From assembly GCF_013032005.1 (NCBI RefSeq), contig NZ_WQBE01000001.1, positions 62,001 to 126,000 on the forward strand: a DNA stretch of 64,000 bases. Reading direction: 5' to 3'. Of the stretch, positions 8,784-16,346 are shown one piece after another. Numbering within the stretch: position 1 is the first letter of the stretch; every line of letters starts with the position of its first letter. A model generated the notes under the pieces. It was not told where the DNA came from. It was given only the letters and a program-made list of their open reading frames with translations, and searched no databases. Source of the stretch: Ruegeria atlantica. Its GTDB lineage: Bacteria > Pseudomonadota > Alphaproteobacteria > Rhodobacterales > Rhodobacteraceae. The translations under genes were made by a program, and so were the position numbers.

Positions 8784-8796
8784 CATATTAAATGCA

Positions 8797-8810
8797 GTAC
8801 CAAATGGTAT
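8797..8810. promoter_or_regulatory. Operator palindrome 2 of the ArsR-SRPBCC operon
   Basis: GTACC-AAAT-GGTAT repeats the first operator with one arm mismatch. Its centre is 27 bases from the first. Two similarly built sites in an AT-rich spacer between divergent genes suggest cooperative ArsR binding, possibly also affecting mmcB to the right. Confidence 0.55.
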
Positions 8811-8841
8811 TGTGTCAAGCCTGAAGTGGTTCTTGATTTTT

Positions 8842-8856
8842 GTTCACGAATTGTTC
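8842..8856 (+). promoter_or_regulatory. LexA (SOS) box upstream of mmcB
   Basis: GTTC-ACGAATT-GTTC fits the alphaproteobacterial LexA direct-repeat box GTTC-N7-GTTC exactly. It lies 11 bases before the mmcB start codon. mmcB is an SOS-regulated mitomycin-C resistance gene in Caulobacter, which fits. Confidence 0.85.
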
Positions 8857-8867
8857 ACATTTCTAAA

Positions 8868-9299
8868 ATGACACTCGATCTGCAACCCGGACAAAAGCTG
8901 GCCCGCGGCGTGGCCCGCCATTTGTCGGCGCATGGTTTTGTTTCAGTTGAAGAATTCGTGCCGATGCGTGGACTGCGCGTCGATGTTATGGGGCTGGGCC
9001 CTAAGGGCGAGCTTTGGGTGATCGAATGTAAATCCAGCCGGGCGGATTATCAGTCCGATTCCAAATGGCAGGGCTATCTGGAGTGGTGTGATCGATTCTT
9101 CTGGGCCGTCGATATCGACTTTCCAACCGATCTGCTTCCTGCGGAAACCGGTCTGATCATCGCCGACGCTTATGACGCCGAGATTGTGCGCATGGCGCCG
9201 GAAGACAAGGTTGCACCGGCGCGGCGCAAGAAGATGATCCAGAAATTCGCAACGGACGCGGCGCGCAGGTTGCAAGCGCTACGTGATCCCAGGATTTAA
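8868..9299 (+). CDS. mmcB: MmcB-family DNA repair nuclease-like protein
   Basis: 143 residues from ATG 8868; the frame is open further upstream, but that would run through the LexA box. The core has a PD-(D/E)XK-like arrangement: RVDVMGLGPKGELWVIECKSSRADYQSD, with the D...E-x-K signature, then WCDRFFWAVDIDFP. MmcB proteins are needed for mitomycin C resistance in Caulobacter and are induced through LexA. The SOS box at 8842-8856 supports the same control here. The gene is divergent from the ArsR operon. Confidence 0.88.
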   Translation: MTLDLQPGQKLARGVARHLSAHGFVSVEEFVPMRGLRVDVMGLGPKGELWVIECKSSRADYQSDSKWQGYLEWCDRFFWAVDIDFPTDLLPAETGLIIADAYDAEIVRMAPEDKVAPARRKKMIQKFATDAARRLQALRDPRI

Positions 9300-9303
9300 G
9301 CGA

Positions 9304-9492
9304 TTAGCTTTGGACAGCGCGGGCGGCCTGAGCAGCAGCGCGAATTTCATCCGCGATTTCCTCGGCCTCTTCGGGATCGAAATCCATTGGGATTTCGATG
9401 TTGTCTGCCTCGATGAATAGCCGCACCATGCCGTGATCAGTGGGCCCGATCTGCAGGTTTGCCTGAATGTCGCGTTCGGTATTGATGCCCAT
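9304..9492 (-). CDS. Small acidic conserved hypothetical protein
   Basis: 62 residues from an ATG preceded by GGAGG at good spacing. The sequence has a beta-rich start (ANLQIGPTDHGMVRLFIEADNIEIPMDF) and an acidic C-terminal helix (DPEEAEEIADEIRAAAQAARA). It resembles a small uncharacterised Rhodobacterales family (I believe DUF6324). No function can be given. It is convergent with mmcB, 4 bases away. Confidence 0.75.
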   Translation of the reverse strand: MGINTERDIQANLQIGPTDHGMVRLFIEADNIEIPMDFDPEEAEEIADEIRAAAQAARAVQS

Positions 9493-9569
9493 GTTCGCCT
9501 CCGGGACTAGGCGTTCGTGCTAACGCGCAAAGGGTTGAGAATCAAGCTGCCTTTGCGGTCTGATGAGGT

Positions 9570-10052
9570 ATGGAGAATATTCAGATCAGACCCTTTCGCG
9601 CCACTGATGCAGCCTGGCTAGTAGAGCAGCATGGCCGGTATTATGCGCGCGACGAGGGGTTTGATTCCTCGTTCGGCGCTTTGGTGCAGAGCATTCTGGA
9701 GGATTTTGTAGCCAGCCATGATCCGACGTATGAACGCGGCTGGATAGCGGAAAGCGACGGCCACAGACTTGGCAGCATATTCTGCGTCGCATTGGACGAG
9801 CAAACTGCAAAACTACGGCTCTTTCTGTTGCTGCCCGAAGCACGGGGGAGGGGGTTGGGAAAGCGCATGCTGGACACATGCATGGGCTATGCGCGTGGTG
9901 CAGGGTACGCGGAAATGCGGCTTTGGACCCACGAAAGCCACAGGGCGGCCTGTACGCTGTATCGTGCGAATGGATGGCAGTTGCTGGACAGTAAGCCAGT
10001 GCACTCCTTTGGTGTCGATCTTGTCGAACAAAGCTGGAAAATTCGGCTTTAA
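9570..10052 (+). CDS. GNAT-family N-acetyltransferase
   Basis: 160 residues. The acetyl-CoA pyrophosphate-binding motif A is LPEARGRGLGKRMLDTCMGYA (R-x2-G-x-G/A form), near residues 88-108. It is followed by motif B with LYRANGW and the C-terminal FGVDLVEQSWKIRL strand. N-terminal IQIRPFRATDAAWLVEQHGRYY is also typical. The substrate is unknown; related proteins sit fused to MarR regulators elsewhere, but here the gene stands alone ahead of tRNA-His. Confidence 0.85.
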   Translation: MENIQIRPFRATDAAWLVEQHGRYYARDEGFDSSFGALVQSILEDFVASHDPTYERGWIAESDGHRLGSIFCVALDEQTAKLRLFLLLPEARGRGLGKRMLDTCMGYARGAGYAEMRLWTHESHRAACTLYRANGWQLLDSKPVHSFGVDLVEQSWKIRL

Positions 10053-10057
10053 TCCCC

Positions 10058-10086
10058 TTGCATTCCTTGGACGCGTTCGGTACATC
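10058..10086 (+). promoter_or_regulatory. Probable sigma-70 promoter of tRNA-His
   Basis: TTGCAT at 10058-10063 and TACATC at 10081-10086 are separated by exactly 17 bases. The expected start is about 7 bases later, just before the mature tRNA 5' end at 10100. The -35 lies a few bases after the acetyltransferase stop. Confidence 0.5.
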
Positions 10087-10099
10087 GCCCCTCACGAGT

Positions 10100-10176
10100 G
10101 CCGCCTTAGCTCAGTTGGTTAGAGCGCTGGATTGTGGATCCAGAGGTCCCCTGTTCAAGCCAGGGAGGCGGTACCA
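10100..10176 (+). tRNA. tRNA-His (anticodon GTG)
   Basis: A full cloverleaf with encoded CCA. Acceptor GCCGCCT pairs with AGGCGGT, giving a G1:U72 wobble at the end. The D-arm is GCTC...GAGC, the anticodon stem CTGGA/TCCAG with loop TTGTGGA (anticodon GTG), and the T-arm CCCTG-TTCAAGC-CAGGG. The discriminator is A73 and the base before position 1 is T, so no G-1 is encoded. This agrees with the known loss of the universal G-1 in a clade of alphaproteobacteria. Confidence 0.95.
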
Positions 10177-10280
10177 TCTCCCTCAATATAGTCTGAAAAA
10201 AACGTGCAAAATGTGCTGCTTGGAGCAGTGACTGTTTTTGCTGTAGTTGTTGGCAGTTTTGACGGCTGGCGCGCCTGTGA

Positions 10281-11087
10281 TTAGCGCGCCAGGTTCAGTT
10301 TCAGCTTCATTTTGCTCCGCTTTTCTGCGGGCAAATGTCGGTTCAAGTGCTTATTCACGCGACCAAAGCTCCAGATGACCACGAGGGTCAGCAGGATAAA
10401 GTAGAAGGCCAGAATCGGGTAGGGGATGAACGGGTTAAATGTTTTGTCCGCAAAATAGCCCGCGTAGTACAGTGCATCGCCACGTTGCTGCCAGACCGGG
10501 AAGGCCGAGAAGAACACCAGCGTAGTGGCATGAAAGAGGAAGATCGCCTCGTTCGTATAGGCAGGCCAGGCCAGCCGCAGCATGGTTGGCCACACGATGC
10601 GGCGGAACCGTGCCCAGCCTGTCATGCCATAGGCATCAGCAGCCTCGATATCACCCTTGGGGATCGACCGCAGCGCGCCATAGAAGATCTCGCCGGAATA
10701 AGCGGCGGTGTTGAAGAACAGCACGATCAGCGCGCCAAGCCAGGCCGAGGTGAGCGCGTCGAGGAACGGATAGCTCTGCTTCAGCGACAGGAAAAAGAAA
10801 TAGGCGAAGAAGAACTGGATAAACAGCGGTGAGCCTCGGAACAAGAAGATGAACCACTCTGCCGGTTTGCGCAGCCACTTATTCGTGGAAGCCTTGCCCA
10901 TGGCAAGCGCGGTGGCCAGAAAGTACCCGGTCACCAGCGCCATGATCCCGAAATAGATGTTCCAGATCATGCCCGAGCCGATCAGGGTAAACTGTTCGCA
11001 CAGGGTGAAATCGTTTCGTGGCAACAAACGTTCGCCTATCCCGATCGAGCGCAGGCCGTAATCCTGGATCGTTTGCAAGCAGCTCAT
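10281..11087 (-). CDS. Polar amino-acid ABC transporter permease (HisM-like)
   Basis: 268 residues. Several transmembrane segments are clear (MIWNIYFGIMALVTGYFLATALAMG, WFIFLFRGSPLFIQFFFAYFFFL, and a C-terminal FYFILLTLVVIWSFG). The cytoplasmic EAA loop is EAADAYGMTGWARFRRIVWP. This is the PAAT-family permease type of the histidine/arginine/general amino-acid importers. It overlaps the upstream permease by 4 bases (ATGA). The gene order on this strand is ATPase, binding protein, HisQ-like permease, HisM-like permease. Confidence 0.9.
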   Translation of the reverse strand: MSCLQTIQDYGLRSIGIGERLLPRNDFTLCEQFTLIGSGMIWNIYFGIMALVTGYFLATALAMGKASTNKWLRKPAEWFIFLFRGSPLFIQFFFAYFFFLSLKQSYPFLDALTSAWLGALIVLFFNTAAYSGEIFYGALRSIPKGDIEAADAYGMTGWARFRRIVWPTMLRLAWPAYTNEAIFLFHATTLVFFSAFPVWQQRGDALYYAGYFADKTFNPFIPYPILAFYFILLTLVVIWSFGRVNKHLNRHLPAEKRSKMKLKLNLAR

Positions 11088-12001
11088 GCGGTGGTCTCCT
11101 TGCGCAGCAGCTCTCCGCCCGAGGTCGCCTGACCGTGGGACAGGCGGCGCATCAGCCGTTCAAGACCGATTTCCGAGACTCGGGTCATGCCAAGATAGAA
11201 CACCAGCAGGGCTAGGAAGTACCACATGCGCCAGTCGCCATGCGGGTATTGGGTGAATTTCGGGTTCTTGTACCCACCCAGCTCGCGCGCCCAATAGACG
11301 ATATCTTCGATGCCCAGCAGGAACAGCAGCGGTGTAGCCTTGATCAGCACCATCCATAGGTTTGACAGGCCGGGCAGGGCGTATACCCACATCTGCGGCA
11401 CGAGAATACGCCAAAAAGTCTGGCGGCGGGTCATGCCATAGGCCTCGGCCGTTTCCAACTGAGCACGTGGGACAGCGCGCATACCGCCAAATAGTACGTT
11501 GGCGGCAAAGGCGCCGAAAACGATTGAGAATGTGATGACGGCCAGAAAGAAGCCGTAAGTTTCGTGTACCCATTCGGGGGCAGTGCCAAGCGGCAGCTTG
11601 GCGGCCTGACAGACGATAAAGTCATTGCCTTGTCGGATCGGATCAGTCCATTCCGGGCACAATATTTGATGACGAGTCCATTCGAACGCCTGATCCAGTG
11701 CGATCACGAAGAACATGAAGAAGGCAATATCCGGCACACCGCGCACGACGGCGATATAACCTTTGCCCAGCAGGCTGAGCGGCAAGAAATGCGACCGAGC
11801 CGCCATAGCGCCCAAAAACCCAAAACCCAGCGCGACCGGCGCCGTAATGGCCAGCAACAGCAAGACCTTGAAGAAGGACAGGTAGAACACCCAATGCACA
11901 CCGTTGGTCAGATAACACGAGAACCAGCGGAACGTGCCGAGTGTTTCGGGATCAGTGCAGAACGAGAAAATGGCGGGCCTCTTTGACTGGCAAGGGCGCA
12001 T
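11084..12001 (-). CDS. Polar amino-acid ABC transporter permease (HisQ-like)
   Basis: 305 residues from ATG 12001; a TTG at 12016 is in frame but lies inside the intergenic hairpin. The transmembrane segments include FYLSFFKVLLLLAITAPVALGFGFLGA and FFLAVITFSIVFGAFAANVLFGG. The EAA loop is LETAEAYGMTRRQTFWRILVPQ. It is longer than typical HisQ (about 230 residues) because of an inserted loop around residues 115-165 (DQAFEWTRHQILCPEWTDPIRQ...). It should form a heterodimeric channel with the HisM-like subunit. Confidence 0.88.
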   Translation of the reverse strand: MRPCQSKRPAIFSFCTDPETLGTFRWFSCYLTNGVHWVFYLSFFKVLLLLAITAPVALGFGFLGAMAARSHFLPLSLLGKGYIAVVRGVPDIAFFMFFVIALDQAFEWTRHQILCPEWTDPIRQGNDFIVCQAAKLPLGTAPEWVHETYGFFLAVITFSIVFGAFAANVLFGGMRAVPRAQLETAEAYGMTRRQTFWRILVPQMWVYALPGLSNLWMVLIKATPLLFLLGIEDIVYWARELGGYKNPKFTQYPHGDWRMWYFLALLVFYLGMTRVSEIGLERLMRRLSHGQATSGGELLRKETTA

Positions 12002-12003
12002 GG

Positions 12004-12032
12004 GCGGCGCGCCCAAAGATCAGGCGCGCCGC
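12004..12032 (-). terminator. GC-rich intergenic stem-loop between binding-protein and permease genes
   Basis: GCGGCGCGCC and GGCGCGCCGC form a perfect 10-base-pair stem around a 9-base loop, with no T-run. In transporter operons such stem-loops stabilise the upstream binding-protein mRNA and lower expression of the downstream permeases. It sits between the binding-protein stop (12044) and the permease start (12001), which fits that role. Confidence 0.6.
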
Positions 12033-12043
12033 TGAATGTAAGA

Positions 12044-12757
12044 TCAGAAGGTCGAGGACACTTCCCACTTGGTGATCAGCTCGTTCAGGCTGCCGTCGTC
12101 CTTCATGGACTGGATGGCGGTGTTGAACTTTTCTTTCAACTCACCGTCGGATTCACGGATACCCATGCCGACGCCACCGCCCAGCGGAACTTCGTCGCCA
12201 ACAAAGACTAGACCCGAGCCATCTTCGGTGAAAGGCACCAGGAAGGATTTGTCTGCCAGAACTGCATCCGCTTCACCACCGCGTACGGCGGCAATGGTTT
12301 CTTCCGGGCTTGCGAACTCAACCAGAGTTGCGCCGGAATCAGCAACGTAACCGGCCTGAATGGTACCGGTCTGCGCCGCGATCACGCCGCCTGCCAGATC
12401 AACGCCATCGGACAAGGCGATATAGGCCGACGGATCCGGCGGCGTGTAGTTGTGGGTGAAGTCGATGACTTCGTCACGCTCATCAGTGATCGACATACCC
12501 GCGATGATCGCATCGTAGTTGCCCGACACCAGGTTCGGAATGATCGAATCCCAATCGTTCTTGACCCATTCGCATTCCAGGTCGGCACGCTTGCACAGCT
12601 CATCGCCCAGCTCACGCTCGAACCCGTCGATCTCGCCCGCGTCATTGACGAAATTCCACGGTGCATAGGCACCCTCAGTGCCCAGGCGGATGGTGTCTGC
12701 CATGGCCATACCAGCGCCAAGCGCCAGTGCTGCAGTAGTCAGAATCAGTTTTTTCAT
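12044..12757 (-). CDS. Periplasmic amino-acid-binding protein (solute-binding family 3)
   Basis: 237 residues. A Sec signal peptide (MKKLILTTAALALGAGMAMA-D) is followed by the family 3 ligand-binding fold: IRLGTEGAYAPWNFVNDAGEIDGFERELGDELC, then the NYDAIIAGMSITDERDEVIDFTHNY segment that contacts the alpha-amino and carboxyl groups. The C-terminal domain has GGEADAVLADKSFL. The acidic ligand-site D after NDW and in DFTHNY suggests a basic amino acid or opine-like ligand, but this is inference. It is the second gene of the leftward transporter operon. Confidence 0.9.
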   Translation of the reverse strand: MKKLILTTAALALGAGMAMADTIRLGTEGAYAPWNFVNDAGEIDGFERELGDELCKRADLECEWVKNDWDSIIPNLVSGNYDAIIAGMSITDERDEVIDFTHNYTPPDPSAYIALSDGVDLAGGVIAAQTGTIQAGYVADSGATLVEFASPEETIAAVRGGEADAVLADKSFLVPFTEDGSGLVFVGDEVPLGGGVGMGIRESDGELKEKFNTAIQSMKDDGSLNELITKWEVSSTF

Positions 12758-12791
12758 TGGATACTCCCCAGTTTTGTTTTCTGTCCTGAAG

Positions 12792-13568
12792 TTAAGCCGC
12801 CTGAGTGGCGGAAAGAAAGCCCCGAAGCCGTTCGGATTCGGGGGACGTAAAGATATCTTCTGGCAGGCCCTCTTCTTCGATCAGGCCCTGATGCAGGAAC
12901 ACGACGTGGCTTGAGATGTCGGCCGCCATTTTCATGTCGTGGGTCACGATGATCATGGTGCGCCCTTCGGCGGCCAAATCCTTGATCACCTTGATCACTT
13001 CCTGTTCCAGTTCCGGGTCCAGTGCCGAAGTGGGTTCGTCGAACAACAGCGCCTCGGGCTCCATACACAGGCCGCGGGCGATGGCTGCGCGCTGTTGCTG
13101 ACCGCCCGAAAGCTGCGCCGGGTAGACATCGCACTTATCGCCAATGCCAACCTTCGCCAGGTATTTTCGGGCGCTATCCTCGACCTCTTTCGGGTCGCGG
13201 CCCAGAACGGTTACCGGGGCCTCCATCACGTTTTGCAGGATGGTCATATGAGCCCAAAGGTTAAACTGTTGAAACACCATCGACAGGTTGGTGCGGATGC
13301 GCATCACCTGTTTTGGGTCGGCGGGGCGGCGATGGTGAAGGTCACCGGCCCAGCGTACGGGTTCACCCTTGAACAGAATCTCGCCCTGCTGGCTGTCTTC
13401 CAAAAGGTTACAGCAGCGTAACAGTGTGGATTTGCCTGACCCGGACGATCCGATAAGCGAAACCACATCCCCGCGTCTTGCCGTAATATCAACCCCTTTC
13501 AGCACCTCGAGATGGCCGAAACTTTTGTGGAGGTTTTTGATTTCGATAACGGGAGTGGAATCTGTCAC
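12792..13568 (-). CDS. Amino-acid ABC transporter ATPase (HisP/GlnQ-like)
   Basis: 258 residues from GTG 13568. A TTG start at 13637 would add 23 poorly conserved residues, and the shorter form matches the family length of about 257. Walker A is GSSGSGKST, the signature is LSGGQQQRAAIARGL, Walker B LLFDEPTSALD, and the H-loop VTHD. The insertion with HHRRPADPKQVMRIRTNLSMVFQQFNLW is typical of HisP proteins. It is promoter-proximal in the transporter operon. Confidence 0.9.
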   Translation of the reverse strand: MTDSTPVIEIKNLHKSFGHLEVLKGVDITARRGDVVSLIGSSGSGKSTLLRCCNLLEDSQQGEILFKGEPVRWAGDLHHRRPADPKQVMRIRTNLSMVFQQFNLWAHMTILQNVMEAPVTVLGRDPKEVEDSARKYLAKVGIGDKCDVYPAQLSGGQQQRAAIARGLCMEPEALLFDEPTSALDPELEQEVIKVIKDLAAEGRTMIIVTHDMKMAADISSHVVFLHQGLIEEEGLPEDIFTSPESERLRGFLSATQAA

Positions 13569-13668
13569 GGGTGGCCCATGTGTTGTCGGTGTTGGTGCGG
13601 TAATAGGGCGCAAAAATCGGGGCAATGCAATGCGCAATTGACATCATCGGGTGCTGAAACCGTCAAAT

Positions 13669-13689
13669 TGACCAAACGTACTGACCAAA
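13669..13689 (-). promoter_or_regulatory. Direct repeat TTTGGTCA x2 upstream of the amino-acid transporter
   Basis: TGACCAAA occurs at 13669-13676 and 13682-13689 (read TTTGGTCA on the transcribed strand), a 13-base period. It lies about 100 bases upstream of the ATPase start, in the promoter region, and could be a tandem operator. The regulator is unknown. Confidence 0.35.
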
Positions 13690-13705
13690 ATGATCACCGA
13701 TTGGG

Positions 13706-14446
13706 TCAGATGGCATAATCCCGGACCGGATTGGGGACTGACAAATAGTTCTCGGCAGGGATGGTTATCAGGCCGCGAAGATGCAGCAGGTCGCGATCTT
13801 GTGGGTTCAGGTCGTCAATTGCTGCGCGAACAGCGCGGGCGATACCTGGTGCATCCTGCCCGATGGCCGTGATATAGGGCAGGGCGGGCGTCGGCGGCGT
13901 CGTTCCAACCTCGCGTAGGGACGCGTCAAGGTCGGAATGCGTCTTGAGCAATTCCCAGGTCAATGCATCCAACGCCGCGTAATCAGCCTGTCCATCGGCC
14001 ACAGCGTCGGCAGAAAGCGCATGCCCACCGGTTTCAAGTATGGTTTTGGGGCACAGGTTGAGCGCCTCTAGATGAACCATTGGCGCAGCCCACCCCGATT
14101 GTGACAGGCCCTCGTTATAGGCAAACGTGCCGTTCGAAAGCCCGTGCAGATCGCGCGGGTCATTTTTTCGGGCCACAAAAACGGAGTGATAATAACCGGG
14201 CGGGCACCCCTCAAGCCCATAGTCCGGGGTGCCGACCAGCTGTACGTTGCCATGTAGGCGGGTGCGGTAAGGCATGCCGCAGGTCTGCGCAAAGGTCAGG
14301 TCGGGGTGTTGCCAGACATCCCAGAAATCGGTGTCTCGCGTTAGCTGATCCGGGCCAAAGCCCAGGTGATCGCGAATCAACGCCCATAACCGATCATTCG
14401 CAGGCTGTAATGCGGGCATGTCATACATGCCCAGCATCGCGATCAC
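13706..14446 (-). CDS. PhnD-like substrate-binding protein without signal peptide
   Basis: 246 residues from GTG 14446, which overlaps the TerB stop (GTGA). The fold resembles PhnD-type phosphate/phosphonate-binding proteins: LGMYDMPALQPANDRLWALIRDHLG, TFAQTCGMPYRTRL, VGTPDYGLEGCPPGYYHSVFVARKND, NEGLSQSGWAAP and DALTWELLK. Known PhnD proteins are periplasmic, but no signal peptide is visible here in either possible start region. It is therefore probably a cytoplasmic relative, with unknown ligand. It is the last gene downstream of two TerB genes. Confidence 0.8.
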   Translation of the reverse strand: MIAMLGMYDMPALQPANDRLWALIRDHLGFGPDQLTRDTDFWDVWQHPDLTFAQTCGMPYRTRLHGNVQLVGTPDYGLEGCPPGYYHSVFVARKNDPRDLHGLSNGTFAYNEGLSQSGWAAPMVHLEALNLCPKTILETGGHALSADAVADGQADYAALDALTWELLKTHSDLDASLREVGTTPPTPALPYITAIGQDAPGIARAVRAAIDDLNPQDRDLLHLRGLITIPAENYLSVPNPVRDYAI

Positions 14447-14880
14447 GACTTGGCGGCCTTTTGACGTGCCAGGGCGGAATCTACGTCACTGACGCCCAGC
14501 AGGCTGACCACCAGCCGCAACAGCGAATCCTCTTCGCCCGAGCGCTGTCCGTCGGCCAAAGCGACGGACCACATCGCCTGCACCACGGCCAGACGGTCGT
14601 CATAGGCTACGGCCTCTTTGATCGCGCGGGTAAAACGGACCGTGTCGGGGGCCTCAGACTCTAGGTCTTCGGCCCGGGCGCGCAGGGCGGCGGCCTCGAA
14701 CGGGGACAGGCCATAACGTTCGGCTGAAATCTTGTCGATTCGGGCCATCTCGGTATCGGCATAGTCGTTGTCGGACCTGGCGATGCGCACCAGCAGGGCC
14801 GTCAAGGCGAGACGGGCATCATCATCGGCAAGCGGGTCGGGGGCGGGCTGTGTCAGCCGGGACAGGAAATCACTAAACAT
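14443..14880 (-). CDS. TerB-family protein, copy 1
   Basis: 145 residues. An all-helical TerB-like domain: LALTALLVRIARSDNDYADTEMARIDKISAERYGLSPFEA, then AVAYDDRLAVVQAMWSVALADGQRSGEEDSLLRLVVSLLGVS. The paired acidic segments (ARSDNDY and ALADGQRSGEE) are where TerB binds metal ions in tellurite-resistance proteins. Here it is a stand-alone family member, and tellurite resistance should not be inferred. It is paralogous to the next gene upstream. Confidence 0.85.
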   Translation of the reverse strand: MFSDFLSRLTQPAPDPLADDDARLALTALLVRIARSDNDYADTEMARIDKISAERYGLSPFEAAALRARAEDLESEAPDTVRFTRAIKEAVAYDDRLAVVQAMWSVALADGQRSGEEDSLLRLVVSLLGVSDVDSALARQKAAKS

Positions 14881-14900
14881 GGGTTAGATATAGATGGGGC

Positions 14901-15350
14901 TTAATGCTCTTCCAAGCTTCTTTGAACACGCTCGCGGGCGGTCTGGCTGTCATTGAAGCTAAGGCCCATGGCGATGCGTGCCTCTTCCACGATCTTAATC
15001 TCACCTTCGTCTGTATCGCCATCGGCCAGAACGACCTCCCACAGGGCGTCCAACGCGGCAAGGCGTTCGTGAAGGTCAGTGGTTTCGCGGATCAGCTTGC
15101 CGAATGTGTCCGTCTCAGGTGCGGCGGCGTGCAGCTTTTCGCAGGTCGCGCGAACCTTGGCAGCTTCGATCGCATTGTGTTGATAGAGCCGCGCAAGGAT
15201 GCGGTCGATCAGGCTGATTTCCTCAAGCTTATAGTCACGATCCGCCTGCGCCACACGCACCATAAGCGCACCCAGAGCCAGCTCGGCATCCGGGTCGGGC
15301 AGTTTATCGTGCTGCGGTGGGCGAAAAGCCTGAAAGAACTTCTTCAACAT
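14901..15350 (-). CDS. TerB-family protein, copy 2
   Basis: 149 residues. Same architecture as the neighbouring copy: LALGALMVRVAQADRDYKLEEISLIDRILARLY, then LHERLAALDALWEVVLADGDTDEGEIKIVEEARIAMGLS. The two genes are tandem, 20 bases apart, and clearly duplicated long ago since many positions differ. A short N-terminal helix (MLKKFFQAFRPP) precedes the domain in place of MFSDFLSRLTQP. The function is unknown. Confidence 0.85.
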   Translation of the reverse strand: MLKKFFQAFRPPQHDKLPDPDAELALGALMVRVAQADRDYKLEEISLIDRILARLYQHNAIEAAKVRATCEKLHAAAPETDTFGKLIRETTDLHERLAALDALWEVVLADGDTDEGEIKIVEEARIAMGLSFNDSQTARERVQRSLEEH

Positions 15351-15471
15351 GCGCTCAGGTTATTCCATATTTTGTGGGCCGCCAAGCACAGACCACCCGT
15401 CATAGGCAGAATGGTCGCAAGACTGTCGGATTTGGCAGAAACACGCTGAGCGCGATCCACCTGCGGATGGA

Positions 15472-16245
15472 TCAACCCGCCTGAAGCGCCTGTTTTGCCT
15501 GCTCTTGCAGCCAGCCCAGCATCTGCCGATAGGGAACAGGGCCATAGCTGACCCGCGCCACGCCCAGTGACGCCAGAGTGGCCGTATCGGGGGTGCCGGG
15601 AAGGGCAATAATGTTGACGGGCAACTCGGTCGATTCGCAGAGCCGAGCGATCAGCCCTTCGTCTTTGAGACCCGGCGCAAAGAACCCGCTGGCCCCGGCA
15701 TCGGCATAGGCCTTGGCCCGTGCGATCGCATCGTCCAGCATCGAATTATCATGAGTGTCGGGCTTGGCTTTCAAGAAGATATCCGTGCGGGCATTGATGA
15801 AGGCCGGGATGCCGGCAGCATCGCAGCCTTCGCGCATTGCCTGGACGCGTGCTTCCTGCGTTTCGATGTCGTAGAGGTCGCTGGTGCCAACGATTTGGTC
15901 TTCAAAGTTAAAGCCGATGACACCGGTCTGTAGCGCAAGTTGAACATTGGCGGCGACGCTTAGCACATCCTCAGCATAGGCGCCTTCGAAATCCAGCGTC
16001 ACGGGAAGATCCATCGCGGCAACGATCCGGCGTGCATTGTCCAGGGCAGCATCCAGTGAGATCTTCTGTCCGTCCCCGAACCCCTGCGCCATCGCAACCG
16101 GCGCACTGCCGGTCGCAATTGCCTTGGCGCCCGCATCGCGGACAGCCCCGGCGCTGCCCGGATCCCAGATATTGTATAGGATGACCGGCTCGCCCTTTTT
16201 GTGTAGGGCGGCGAACTCTTCTGCTTGGGTAATCTGGTTGGTCAT
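15472..16245 (-). CDS. Isocitrate lyase/PEP mutase superfamily enzyme
   Basis: 257 residues. The family features are VILYNIWDPGSAGAVRDAGAKAIATGSAPVA near the N-terminus, LDFEGAY (the metal-site region), GVIGFNFEDQIV and PAFINARTDIF. Superfamily members form or break C-C or C-P bonds next to a carboxylate, usually with Mg2+. The catalytic loop lacks the KKCGH motif of isocitrate lyases, so it is a small PEP-mutase-like lyase or hydrolase of unknown substrate. It stands 121 bases upstream of the TerB genes on the same strand. Confidence 0.85.
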   Translation of the reverse strand: MTNQITQAEEFAALHKKGEPVILYNIWDPGSAGAVRDAGAKAIATGSAPVAMAQGFGDGQKISLDAALDNARRIVAAMDLPVTLDFEGAYAEDVLSVAANVQLALQTGVIGFNFEDQIVGTSDLYDIETQEARVQAMREGCDAAGIPAFINARTDIFLKAKPDTHDNSMLDDAIARAKAYADAGASGFFAPGLKDEGLIARLCESTELPVNIIALPGTPDTATLASLGVARVSYGPVPYRQMLGWLQEQAKQALQAG

Positions 16246-16346
16246 GCCGGTCTCCTGTCGCTGCTATGGCGGCAGTTAACCGTGCAAATAGTCGGCGCGT
16301 AAAGATCTTTCGCGCCGACCAACACAATACAGTGATTTGTCCGAGG

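Noticed and set aside
14443-15350. Tellurite-resistance cluster
   Set aside because: Only TerB-fold proteins are present; terC, terD, terZ and tehB partners are missing, so the label would over-interpret the fold.
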